From: Paenibacillus eucommiae
Lineage (GTDB): Bacteria; Bacillota; Bacilli; Paenibacillales; NBRC-103111
Reading direction: 5' to 3'
Length of the DNA stretch: 64,000 bases
Assembly: GCF_017874215.1 (NCBI RefSeq)
Contig: NZ_JAGGLB010000024.1
Span: 1 to 64,000, forward strand
The translations under genes were made by a program, and so were the position numbers. The first letter of the stretch is position 1. Each line of letters opens with the position of its first letter. The notes beneath the pieces are model-generated. The model was not told the DNA's origin. It made no database searches and worked only from the letters and a program-made list of their open reading frames with translations. Positions 9,174-16,815 of the stretch are shown here, piece after piece.

Positions 9174-9506
9174 ATGCGTATTGTGACACTGAACAGCGAA
9201 AAAATTAACAATGCAGCGCAGTTCCACGAGTTGTTAAGACTGGAGCTCGGCCTTCCGGAGTGGTATGGATGCAACCTGGATGCATTGTGGGATGTTCTGG
9301 ACGGGTTCGTCGGGCTGCCACTATTGATAAGGCTCAGTGGTATGCCCCTAGTCCAAAAACCGGAACTAAACCCTGAACTTACCCCAGAACATAACAAAGA
9401 ACATAACAAGGAACATTCACAGGCTAACACTGAGATTATAGCAATTATTCAATTGCTGCAGGAAGCCGCTGCGAACATCGATGGGTTTGATTTTGAACTG
9501 GTTTGA
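9174..9506 (+). CDS. Barstar-family ribonuclease inhibitor
   Basis: A 110-residue cytoplasmic inhibitor of the upstream barnase. The core LPEWYGCNLDALWD matches barstar, and D36 and D40 correspond to barstar D35 and D39, which plug the RNase active site. The start is ATG 9174, since gagggga is correctly spaced for it; the in-frame TTG at 9168 is too close. Between the central strand and the last helix there is an insertion of about 22 residues made of repeated PEL(N/T) and EHNK units, absent from classical barstar. The gene pair is spaced two bases apart, so toxin and antidote are made together. Confidence 0.92.
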   Translation: MRIVTLNSEKINNAAQFHELLRLELGLPEWYGCNLDALWDVLDGFVGLPLLIRLSGMPLVQKPELNPELTPEHNKEHNKEHSQANTEIIAIIQLLQEAAANIDGFDFELV

Positions 9507-10008
9507 CATTCCTTGAAGCTATGGATACATTGGAATATTAGAGTCAAGATGAGTCAAGATGCTCAAAAATCAAAATGAGTTCTTGAAAATTGGTTCTGCA
9601 TAAAAATTAGCGCTGGACTCAACAGGCTACAGGGATCAGTATGGTGATTTGGCATCGGTAATTCTTGAACCCACTAATCTACGCATGTATAGCAAAGCTT
9701 ACGGACATCACAGCCGTTATTCATAATAAAATCGCATGATTTGAAAGGACTACGGACACAGAAGCCTTTATTGAGGCTTTTTTCTCTTGTTTGGGCCCGA
9801 TTCTGGGCAAATAAGGTATCTCATGTCCGTATGTTCTAGAAATGGCCTCATTTCAGAGAAATAAGGTATCTCATGTCCACTACGGCTTCGCTTAAACTGT
9901 CCTTAACCTGCCTAAAGACTATTTCATCATCGGAATCTGGCCAGATCCGTTTCTGTTAACTCAATCTACTTCATCAAACACTTATTTCTTTTACTTCTAT
10001 TACATCCT
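9507..10008. other. Gene-free stretch with a terminator and a 20-bp direct repeat
   Basis: No credible ORF. A plus-strand terminator (aagcct-ttattg-aggctt then T) lies at 9761-9786, about 250 bases after barstar. The 20-bp sequence at 9809-9828 (aaataaggtatctcatgtcc) is repeated exactly at 9859-9878, a 50-bp period. The remainder shows nothing recognisable. Confidence 0.6.
9761..9786 (+). terminator. Intrinsic terminator downstream of barnase-barstar
   Basis: Stem aagcct/aggctt with a six-base loop and a T-rich tail. It is distant from the barstar stop, so an intervening non-coding transcript is possible. Confidence 0.65.
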
Positions 10009-10326
10009 TTACACATACCGCGCAAGCGCCGCTTGATACACCCCCTTGGTCCTAAGTCCAATAAATTTATCTACCGGTTCGCCGTTATAAAATAAGATAA
10101 CGGTCGGCATAGACATGACCCCGAATTCAGAGGCGATCTCTGGTGATTCGTCGCAATCCACTTGCAAGATGGATAGACGATCCCCCTCTTCACGTTCCAA
10201 TTCTTCAAGAATTGGAAGTAACACTTTGCAGGGTGGGCACCACTTCGCACCGAAATCGACAAGTGTCACTCCCTTCTCTCTAATAGCACTCCGAAAAGTT
10301 GTTGAGCTGATGGTCTGCAAACTCAT
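10009..10326 (-). CDS. Thioredoxin-family protein (WCPPC active site)
   Basis: A 105-residue single thioredoxin fold with active-site W29-C30-P-P-C33 and the cis-proline in MSMPTVILF. The WCPPC variant, in place of WCGPC, usually shifts redox potential. The start is the second of two close ATGs, because ggagg is seven bases from it and only one base from the first. It has no signal peptide, so it is cytoplasmic. Upstream is a promoter with a long spacer and a dyad typical of MerR-family control (10432-10464), which suggests induction by thiol, aldehyde or metal stress. A 34-codon frame (10329-10433) covers the leader, but its ATG overlaps the -10 and is probably not used. Confidence 0.9.
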   Translation of the reverse strand: MSLQTISSTTFRSAIREKGVTLVDFGAKWCPPCKVLLPILEELEREEGDRLSILQVDCDESPEIASEFGVMSMPTVILFYNGEPVDKFIGLRTKGVYQAALARYV

Positions 10327-10431
10327 TTTCATTCCTCCGCTTCACTGATTTTTCCATTCATCCAAATCGACTGTATGTGTTCCTTCAAATCCTCTACAGA
10401 TTCAGACCCTAATGACTGTCGATTCGTTTTC

Positions 10432-10464
10432 ATTATAAACCCTGACATTAGTAACAGGGTCAAG
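10432..10464 (-). promoter_or_regulatory. MerR-type promoter/operator of the thioredoxin gene
   Basis: On the minus strand TTGACC and TATAAT are separated by about 20 bases, too long for normal sigma-A use. The spacer holds a dyad (ACCCTG..CAGGGT, 10439-10460). An over-long spacer with a centred dyad is the signature of MerR-family activated promoters, where the protein untwists the DNA. The regulator gene is not adjacent, so its identity is unknown. Confidence 0.65.
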
Positions 10465-10601
10465 AGTTAATTTCACTTTACTTCAAAAAAGGAAGACCAG
10501 AGCGGCGGCCCTGATCCCCTAATATTTCCTCAAATTTTTCAATAACGCTATATATTTGTCCATGCTTGCTCCAGGCTCGCCTCCATGCTTACCCAAATTC
10601 C

Positions 10602-13600
10602 TTACTTATTTTTGTGAACAATAAAAGATATCGAAGTCCCAGAGCCCGGTTTGCTTTTGATTTGAAGTCCTTTTCCGTAGTGCCGTTTTAATCGAAGATC
10701 CGTATTCAGCAGGCCGACTCCCGACCTAATGTCCGATCTTCTTTCCGGCATTCGTTGCAGGATCGCTTCATCCATCCCAACGCCGTCGTCTTCTACCGAT
10801 ATCTCTGCATAAGTGTCATAATCCGAGATCCGAATGAGAATCTTTCCTCCCCGGGAACGCTGCATGATGCCGTGCCTTACAGCGTTTTCAACCAGGGGCT
10901 GGATCGTGAGCAAAGGGATTTTCAGCTGCTTGCATTCGTCTATCTCCCAGGCAACTTGCAGCCTATCGTCAAATCGTTCCTGTTCAATAAACAGATAGGA
11001 GCGGATGATACTTAACTCATCCTCGATGGGTGCGAGCTCATCCATATTTTGAAACTGAAATTTATCCCTCAAAAATGTACCGAATACTTCAATCAGATTG
11101 CGCATCCGATCCAAATCGATTTCGCTTAAAGCTGCAACTGCATTCAAGGTGTTGAATAAGAAGTGAGGTTGTATTTGTGCCTGAAGCCATGTGGCTTCCA
11201 TCCTCAGCCGCTCGCGCACGGATTGTTTCACTTCGGTTAGCGCTCTAACTCGTGACCTGATTTCCAACGCATCCACCGGTTTCGTCACATAATCGTTGGC
11301 GCCGGATAGGAAGCCGTTTTCGATGTCCTCAGGATGACTCCTAGCCGTAAGGAGCAGTATGGGAAGTTCCGTTAGCGTGAACCGTTTACGAATCGTACAC
11401 GACAACTCATATCCGGACATTTGAGGCATCATGACGTCGGAAATGATTAAATCCCATTCCTTAGAATCCAATACAGCCAATGCTTTTTTACCGCTCGTTA
11501 CCGTCATAATGTCATATCGTTCTAAGGAAAGAATCGTTTCGAGCACTTTCAGGTTAACGGGATCATCGTCTACGACTAATATTCTGGGGCGATCAGAAAG
11601 AATCAGCGGTTGCGGCCCAGAGTTGGCATCAAGCGGTGCGGAAGAAGCAGCCAATGTAGATTCCGCAATAGCAATCGTTGTAAGAACTCCCGCCTCTGTT
11701 TCTTCTTGCGAACCGATCTGCGAACCGGTCTGCCCGGCAAGCTGTAAGGTAAAGACGAATTCCGAACCTTGACCGGGAACAGAACTGACCTGCAGCGTTC
11801 CTCCATGCAGTTCGACCAGTTGTTTGCTGATGCTAAGTCCGAGTCCAAATCCTCCCTCGATCATCGTCTTGCCAGGGTCTGCCTGTTCATAAGGCTCGAA
11901 CACACGACGCATCGTTTCCTCGTCCATGCCAATGCCCGTATCCGAGATCACAATGGAGGCTCTCCCGTCCTTCACATCCCCCCGAATTGAAACTTCGCCT
12001 TCGTTTGTGTACTTCACCGCATTGTGAAGCAGATTAAATATGATTTGTATAACCCGGTTTTCATCGGCAAATACTTGCGGGAAATTGTCAGGAATATGAT
12101 CTACAATCCGTACCGGCTTTCCTTCCGTCATAAAACGGAGCATATCCAACACGCCATTTGTTATCGTCTGGATGGAAAAGCGGCGGAACTGCAGCCGGGG
12201 GACGCTTTCCTGCAGCCTCATTGCATCAAGCAGGTCGTTTAACATCAATGACATTCGGCGTCCCACAGATAGAACCGTCCCTAAATCCTTGATGCTTTTT
12301 TCATTTAGCGAATGCTGCTCTCTTTCCAGAACCGCTTGTGAGATGCCTAGTATGCCATGAAGCGGATTTCGCAGCTCATGCGACGTATTGGCCAGAAATT
12401 CATCCTTGAGCTTATCTGCTCTTTGAAGCTTCGCCGCGAGCTTTTCGGTTTCGAAATGTGCCTGAAAATAACGCCTGAACCAGACAGATGCAAAACAGGC
12501 CGTCGATACAATCAGATCAAACGGATAATAGACAATTTTGATTCCTGTTAGCAGAAAAAATCCCCACCAGGCAAAGCTGCTCGTGAACGCGACAACAGAC
12601 ATCAGCAATAAAACATTATCCTTGATATCCTTAATGGACGTACGAAGCATGGAAACCATGGTTATTAGAATAGAAGCCCCAATGGTCAACACATACAAAG
12701 GCTGCAGCACCACAACATACTGGGCAGGCAGGAGCAGCGCCAACAATGCAGCAATTCCACAAAAAATAACAAACACCGGAAAAATTTTGCGCCAATACGC
12801 GGACAGCTGGTGTTTCACACATTGAAGAAGAGCGTATGCTGCGGTAATTAAAGAAAGATGGACTAACTTAAATCCCCATTCAAAATTAATGTGCAGCCAA
12901 AAATGCAATATTTTTTCTTCGCTCCCAAGAATATTTGCGAACATCACACTGACGGCCACCAGGGAAAAATAAAGCATTCTCTTCTCCCGGGTTCCCAACA
13001 GAAATAGTATAAGCGCATATACGGCATGCATCAGAAGTACAACCGCCACCAGTTGCTGCATCGTCACAGACAGTTGTATCTCCCGGGCAATCGCAGACTC
13101 CGTACCGAACTTGATCGACCGGATGATGCCGCTACTACGAGGATCATTATAATTTGCCGCCTGGACAACAACCTCGATTACGCTGCCTCCGTTCGCTGAG
13201 AAGGAGGATGAGTAAGGAATATTCCGTGCAGCATGCTCCTTCTCATTCTCCCCCGGCTCCCCCGACTTGGCGAGCAGCCTGCCATTTACATACAAAGCCG
13301 ACGAGCTTCTAACGCTTGGAATGCGAATGCTGTAGTTTAAATCATTTTCTGGACTAACAAGAATTCGTAAACGATAAGAACCATAACCATACGGAGTGTT
13401 ATCTCCTGGCTGCAAGAAAGCATTCCAGCTTCCTGGAACTTGTATCAATTGGGGATTTCCCACTAATGGTTCTTTGGAATTTTCATTATTTATCAGCCAT
13501 TCATGAGGATAAAATTCCCACTGGCCATCTAATGTAACAGTACGACCTTCACCAGCATTCCAGTCTCGCAAATCCAGCTGCCCATTCACAGCATTCAGGT

Positions 13601-13718
13601 GATCCGTATTTTGAAACGACACAAGCCAAAGTATACGCGAGCCTGTCAGGATGATAATAAACAGACCTAATATTAATAAAATGTTTCTTTTTTCAACTTT
13701 ATTTAGATGAATGGACAA
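10602..13718 (-). CDS. Hybrid sensor kinase: 7TMR-DISM, HisKA-HATPase, receiver, second His_kinase-HATPase
   Basis: A 1038-residue membrane protein. Order: one TM; an extracellular galactose-binding-like sandwich (about 45-215); seven TM segments (7TMR-DISM, about 225-415); HisKA with SHELRNPLHG (about residue 444) and HATPase (VIQIIFNLLHNAVKYT); a receiver with acceptor aspartate in IISDVMMPQMSG (about 759); then a second, LytS-type transmitter with IQPHFLFNTLN (about 849) and HATPase (IQPLVENAVRHG). Two different kinase modules flank one receiver in a single chain, so an internal phosphorelay or a switch of the second kinase is likely. The N-terminal fold suggests a carbohydrate-type ligand. 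No response regulator gene is adjacent; the target is unknown. Confidence 0.88.
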   Translation of the reverse strand: MSIHLNKVEKRNILLILGLFIIILTGSRILWLVSFQNTDHLNAVNGQLDLRDWNAGEGRTVTLDGQWEFYPHEWLINNENSKEPLVGNPQLIQVPGSWNAFLQPGDNTPYGYGSYRLRILVSPENDLNYSIRIPSVRSSSALYVNGRLLAKSGEPGENEKEHAARNIPYSSSFSANGGSVIEVVVQAANYNDPRSSGIIRSIKFGTESAIAREIQLSVTMQQLVAVVLLMHAVYALILFLLGTREKRMLYFSLVAVSVMFANILGSEEKILHFWLHINFEWGFKLVHLSLITAAYALLQCVKHQLSAYWRKIFPVFVIFCGIAALLALLLPAQYVVVLQPLYVLTIGASILITMVSMLRTSIKDIKDNVLLLMSVVAFTSSFAWWGFFLLTGIKIVYYPFDLIVSTACFASVWFRRYFQAHFETEKLAAKLQRADKLKDEFLANTSHELRNPLHGILGISQAVLEREQHSLNEKSIKDLGTVLSVGRRMSLMLNDLLDAMRLQESVPRLQFRRFSIQTITNGVLDMLRFMTEGKPVRIVDHIPDNFPQVFADENRVIQIIFNLLHNAVKYTNEGEVSIRGDVKDGRASIVISDTGIGMDEETMRRVFEPYEQADPGKTMIEGGFGLGLSISKQLVELHGGTLQVSSVPGQGSEFVFTLQLAGQTGSQIGSQEETEAGVLTTIAIAESTLAASSAPLDANSGPQPLILSDRPRILVVDDDPVNLKVLETILSLERYDIMTVTSGKKALAVLDSKEWDLIISDVMMPQMSGYELSCTIRKRFTLTELPILLLTARSHPEDIENGFLSGANDYVTKPVDALEIRSRVRALTEVKQSVRERLRMEATWLQAQIQPHFLFNTLNAVAALSEIDLDRMRNLIEVFGTFLRDKFQFQNMDELAPIEDELSIIRSYLFIEQERFDDRLQVAWEIDECKQLKIPLLTIQPLVENAVRHGIMQRSRGGKILIRISDYDTYAEISVEDDGVGMDEAILQRMPERRSDIRSGVGLLNTDLRLKRHYGKGLQIKSKPGSGTSISFIVHKNK

Positions 13719-13852
13719 AGCAGCCTCCCTTAAAAGTTACCAACCTAGCCAAGTTAAAATCACAAAGAGGTTAAACCAAATTTTAACATACCATATCACA
13801 ATCTTTTTTGTATAGACTAGATACTGGAAAAATAGTAAGAAAACCGCCTTGC

Positions 13853-13961
13853 GGGACTGTTGACAAATTACCTTTTTGACGAAATTGACGTTTGAGAACC
13901 CGCATAAACACTGGGTATCTAAAAGTCATTTTTCGTAAAATTGGCTTTTGTCAACAGTCCC
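13853..13961. repeat. 109-bp segment bounded by perfect 15-bp inverted repeats, orientation 1
   Basis: The ends gggactgttgacaaa and tttgtcaacagtccc are exact inverted repeats. The segment matches 24171-24269 in reverse orientation, while its flanks (cgccttg before, ttgcggcgtcctttgatg after) match in the same orientation. The interior has therefore been flipped in one copy relative to the other. Confidence 0.8.
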
Positions 13962-14007
13962 TTGCGGCGTCCTTTGATGTGCGTGTTCGTGACTTGGATG
14001 CGTTACC

Positions 14008-14129
14008 GAGGGAATGGCTGTGGGCTCCAGCCGCTGTTAAAGATTTGTTCCTGAATGGAATCGATGAGGAGGTAGGAACAAATCTTTAAAGGCGGACGCT
14101 ATCGCTCTTCCTCACACAGCCATTCCCTC
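14008..14129. repeat. Nested palindrome
   Basis: The outer arms (14008-14022 and 14115-14129, gagggaatggctgtg) pair perfectly over 15 bases. The inner arms (14037-14052 and 14074-14089, ttaaagatttgttcct) pair perfectly over 16. As RNA this would fold into a long two-tier hairpin. No gene is encoded. It may be a repeat-family unit or the end of a transcript. Confidence 0.7.
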
Positions 14130-14328
14130 TCTCAGCTACAATCGCACGAACACCAACCTCAAACGGACAGCCAGCAAGGTTTTTTCTCTTGATTGGAGGA
14201 GATTTCCTAGCGGGCAAAGAAGCTGGGGATGAAGAGCAGCAACTTTACCGATGTTTTCATCGCAAGACTTTCTTATCTGGCAAAAAAAGACCAGGAATCG
14301 CTCCAGGCCTTTTCATATTCCGCACTAC

Positions 14329-15219
14329 TTATAGCGAATCAAGAAATTCATGGTACAAATCCAGCACGTCAGATAGGTTCACTTCTCCCTTGCACAGCAC
14401 CTGACGGATCCTTGCACTTCTTTTGTCACCCGGCTGCAAGTTTTCACCGAATAAATTTAGATAGGTTGCGTTATGCTTCATGATATCGTCCTCTGTATCC
14501 GGACTTGCATAGGTCACGTCGATTGCCAGACAATGCTCCGGATCAGTCATCTGCACGACATATCCCTCTTGGCTAGCCATAATCGCTATCGGTCTTCCGT
14601 AGCACGGACCAATCACATGATGAGCGATCATTTGGCCTGTTGCCGCATCTGCCCACCTGCCATCCGTTCGAATATGCGCTGCCTTCTGATCACGCGGCAA
14701 ACAAAAGTAGTAGCCCTTAATATAAGGGTGATCCTCCATTTTGATTAACCTCATATCAGCATCATCATTTTTCCCCGGCCAAGAAGAGATAACCGCAAAG
14801 GGCTCCCATGAAAAATCAAAATAGGAAGATATCGATACTTCATAGCTTTCCAACTGCTGCAGCGCTTCCACGGACAAAGTGAAATCCAAAACAGATTCAT
14901 TGATTGCTTCATAGGTGGCGACCATATTGCAAGGATGTGCATCTTGCGCTTCCCATTCCAGGACAAGCCGATTGCTTGCAAAGCTAGTCACCCGAAAAGG
15001 TTCGTACCGGGCTACGCCCATCAACTTCCCTGAACTCATCAACCGGTAAACATTGAGTCCGAAATAAGGTTCCCTGATTAATTCACCTGATATTTCTTGC
15101 ATTTGCAGGGATACAATACCATGACGCTGTTGGTCCGCACCCAGAATAAGGCGACTTTCTGGAAACTCGATCGTGTACCGATTGTCGTTATTTTCCGCTT
15201 CATGCGCTTCATACATCAT
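14329..15219 (-). CDS. Uncharacterised beta-rich protein, about 296 residues
   Basis: Not recognised with confidence. There is no signal peptide or membrane segment. The sequence alternates short beta strands with aromatic and charged positions (ISSYFDFSWEPFAVISSWPG, HHVIGPCYGRPIAIM), which recalls beta-sandwich proteins of the aldose-epimerase fold, but no catalytic histidine pattern is clear. A start at 15219 is preferred because gaggagg lies about ten bases upstream; the first ATG at 15228 abuts it. It is transcribed alone. Neighbours (Nudix, siderophore genes) do not point to a function. Confidence 0.6.
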   Translation of the reverse strand: MMYEAHEAENNDNRYTIEFPESRLILGADQQRHGIVSLQMQEISGELIREPYFGLNVYRLMSSGKLMGVARYEPFRVTSFASNRLVLEWEAQDAHPCNMVATYEAINESVLDFTLSVEALQQLESYEVSISSYFDFSWEPFAVISSWPGKNDDADMRLIKMEDHPYIKGYYFCLPRDQKAAHIRTDGRWADAATGQMIAHHVIGPCYGRPIAIMASQEGYVVQMTDPEHCLAIDVTYASPDTEDDIMKHNATYLNLFGENLQPGDKRSARIRQVLCKGEVNLSDVLDLYHEFLDSL

Positions 15220-15455
15220 AGACTGCATCCCTCCTCTTGCTGGTCTATTCCAAGCCGCATACCAATGAACCCGATAAAACTAGATTTCTCCGCCATATGT
15301 TTTTCCTCCCAAAAATTCCACATTGCCTCTCGGCTTAAACTCTACTGTAGAGTATGGTACCTCACTACATGGGGGAAGTCTTTATCCTTTTGGTTATACT
15401 TTTTGCACTGAAGAGGATTTATTTAATTACAGGTAGTCAGGCATGACTAGTGAAG

Positions 15456-15902
15456 TCAACTTTTGAATAATTTTTCGTATACAGATTCAGCCATCGTTAG
15501 GAGTTCCATGCGAAAACCGTCCCCTTCAATTTTTGAAATCATTTGCCGGGCTGTTTCGAAATTCATCGTTACTCTGCCTGTAGTTTCAAAACCTTCCGGT
15601 ATTAAGGCATAATTCTTTACTTTAGCCATAACGTAAACGGTATAGGTATCCGTATTTTCCCAATACCAGGCAGCAATAGGTACCCTCCGAGACTCTAAAA
15701 TAATTCCGGCTTCTTCAATCGTCTCACGATCTAAAGCCGTGTGAATATCCTCATTATCTTCTAACCTTCCCCCGACTGTAGTTAGAGCTTTTTCATTCTT
15801 ATCCCAAACCATCACTATCGACCCGTCGTCAGTAATAGGTAAGCTGTGTATGCCTGCAATTTTTTTATCAGTAGGAAAATCCCCATTTAATGGACGAAGC
15901 AT
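15456..15902 (-). CDS. Nudix hydrolase
   Basis: 148 residues with a Nudix box, G(x5)E(x7)RE(x2)EE(x)G, in GGRLEDNEDIHTALDRETIE followed by EAGI. The motif glutamates bind the catalytic metal, and the family cleaves nucleoside diphosphates linked to another moiety; the substrate is unknown. The start at 15902 is chosen because taggaggg lies five bases before it. A longer frame reaching 15998 would have to run through the terminator of the upstream gene (15986-16013). It sits downstream of the FhuF-like gene but in a separate transcript. Confidence 0.85.
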   Translation of the reverse strand: MLRPLNGDFPTDKKIAGIHSLPITDDGSIVMVWDKNEKALTTVGGRLEDNEDIHTALDRETIEEAGIILESRRVPIAAWYWENTDTYTVYVMAKVKNYALIPEGFETTGRVTMNFETARQMISKIEGDGFRMELLTMAESVYEKLFKS

Positions 15903-15985
15903 TCTATCCCTCCTAATGTATGAATCTTTAAGTAATTCATTATAAAATTGGGATATCCTTCTTAAATTAGTTTGGCCGGAAATAA

Positions 15986-16013
15986 TAAAGAGAGGCAATT
16001 TGCCCCTCTTTAC
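15986..16013 (-). terminator. Terminator after the FhuF-like gene
   Basis: Arms aaagaggggcaa and ttgcctcttt with almost no loop, followed on the minus strand by ATTATTT. It lies just after the stop of the gene at 16020 and closes the siderophore operon. Confidence 0.75.
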
Positions 16014-16019
16014 TTATCT

Positions 16020-16814
16020 TTAGGTCATGAATCGGCTGGGTATCGGGCATTTCCTGCAGTACTCAGCAGCTATTTCGTAAAATAGACAGCAGGTTTGGCG
16101 AATACCCGTCGCCTCCTCCACTGGGGAACCCATGACCGTCGAGCCCATAAATCGGGACAGAGGGTTCCGGGGTTCGCCAAACAAACTAGCAGGCGCCTTG
16201 TGTGCGATATAATCAAAATCATCGCAAATACGCTGTTTAACCAAACCTATAGCTGTACCATCGCTTTCTTCCAAGCCATCCTCGTACAGCGGAACAATCC
16301 GGACGGCCGTATTTTCCCATAATATCGCCATCGGCACTCGTCCAACCTCTGATAGAGAGCGAAATATAGGAGACAAATGGCCGGCAAAAATATCATGCAG
16401 TACATGGTCCCGCCATTCCTGCCTTTTACCGGCAGCCGGTTCAGTAACTTGCAAGCCGTTCAGAGTGAGATCGGGAAACCGGGACTTTTCCTGATCGCAT
16501 CCGCTGTAATCTGGCGATACCAACCGGCAATTCCCGGACGATAGTCTCAAGCCTTTATCATACATCGTCATCGCATATAGGACCGGAGCAACCGTCAGAA
16601 AAGCATATCTCTTCGCAAGCATAGACGCCGTTACCCTTCGTGAAGGGGCTCCAATGTAAGCCATCAGCCAGTCCAAATACCGCTCGCACTTTTCCCTCTC
16701 CAGCAAATCGACCGGTGACAAAGATTGAATGAATGGACGGGAGTTGTCGTATAGCGAAAGACTGAAAGAAGTCGACAAGCTTTCCCATTCCATTTGCGTC
16801 AGTGAAGCCGGCAT
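16020..16814 (-). CDS. FhuF-like ferric-siderophore reductase
   Basis: 264 residues. The C-terminus carries the [2Fe-2S] cysteine pattern of FhuF-type ferric reductases: C-C, nine residues, C-x-x-C, in TCCLFYEIAAEYCRKCP. The rest fits the IucA/IucC-FhuF-like helical domain. The expected role is cytoplasmic reduction and release of iron from an imported siderophore. The ATG follows the stop of the AraC-lipoprotein fusion by one base, so the genes are co-transcribed, downstream of two Fur-like boxes. The spacing between cysteine pairs is one residue shorter than the classical x10 as counted here. Confidence 0.8.
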   Translation of the reverse strand: MPASLTQMEWESLSTSFSLSLYDNSRPFIQSLSPVDLLEREKCERYLDWLMAYIGAPSRRVTASMLAKRYAFLTVAPVLYAMTMYDKGLRLSSGNCRLVSPDYSGCDQEKSRFPDLTLNGLQVTEPAAGKRQEWRDHVLHDIFAGHLSPIFRSLSEVGRVPMAILWENTAVRIVPLYEDGLEESDGTAIGLVKQRICDDFDYIAHKAPASLFGEPRNPLSRFMGSTVMGSPVEEATGIRQTCCLFYEIAAEYCRKCPIPSRFMT

Positions 16815-16815
16815 A

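Larger units (their letters stand above)
13719..14328. other. Gene-free 610-bp stretch holding two structured repeats
   Basis: This lies between the hybrid kinase gene and the unknown gene at 14329, both on the minus strand. It contains the 109-bp inverted-repeat-bounded segment (13853-13961), a 45-bp flank shared with 24270-24315, and a nested palindrome (14008-14129). Short ORFs here are fragments of these palindromes and show no Shine-Dalgarno. Confidence 0.6.

Noticed and set aside
10329..10433. 34-codon frame covering the thioredoxin leader
   Set aside because: Its ATG overlaps the predicted -10 box, so a transcript from that promoter would not contain the start.
13892..14089. 65-codon frame in the repeat region
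   Set aside because: It is built from the inverted-repeat segment and the palindrome and has no ribosome site.
15903..15998. N-terminal extension of the Nudix protein
   Set aside because: It would be translated through the terminator of the FhuF-like gene, and a much better ribosome site lies at the internal start.
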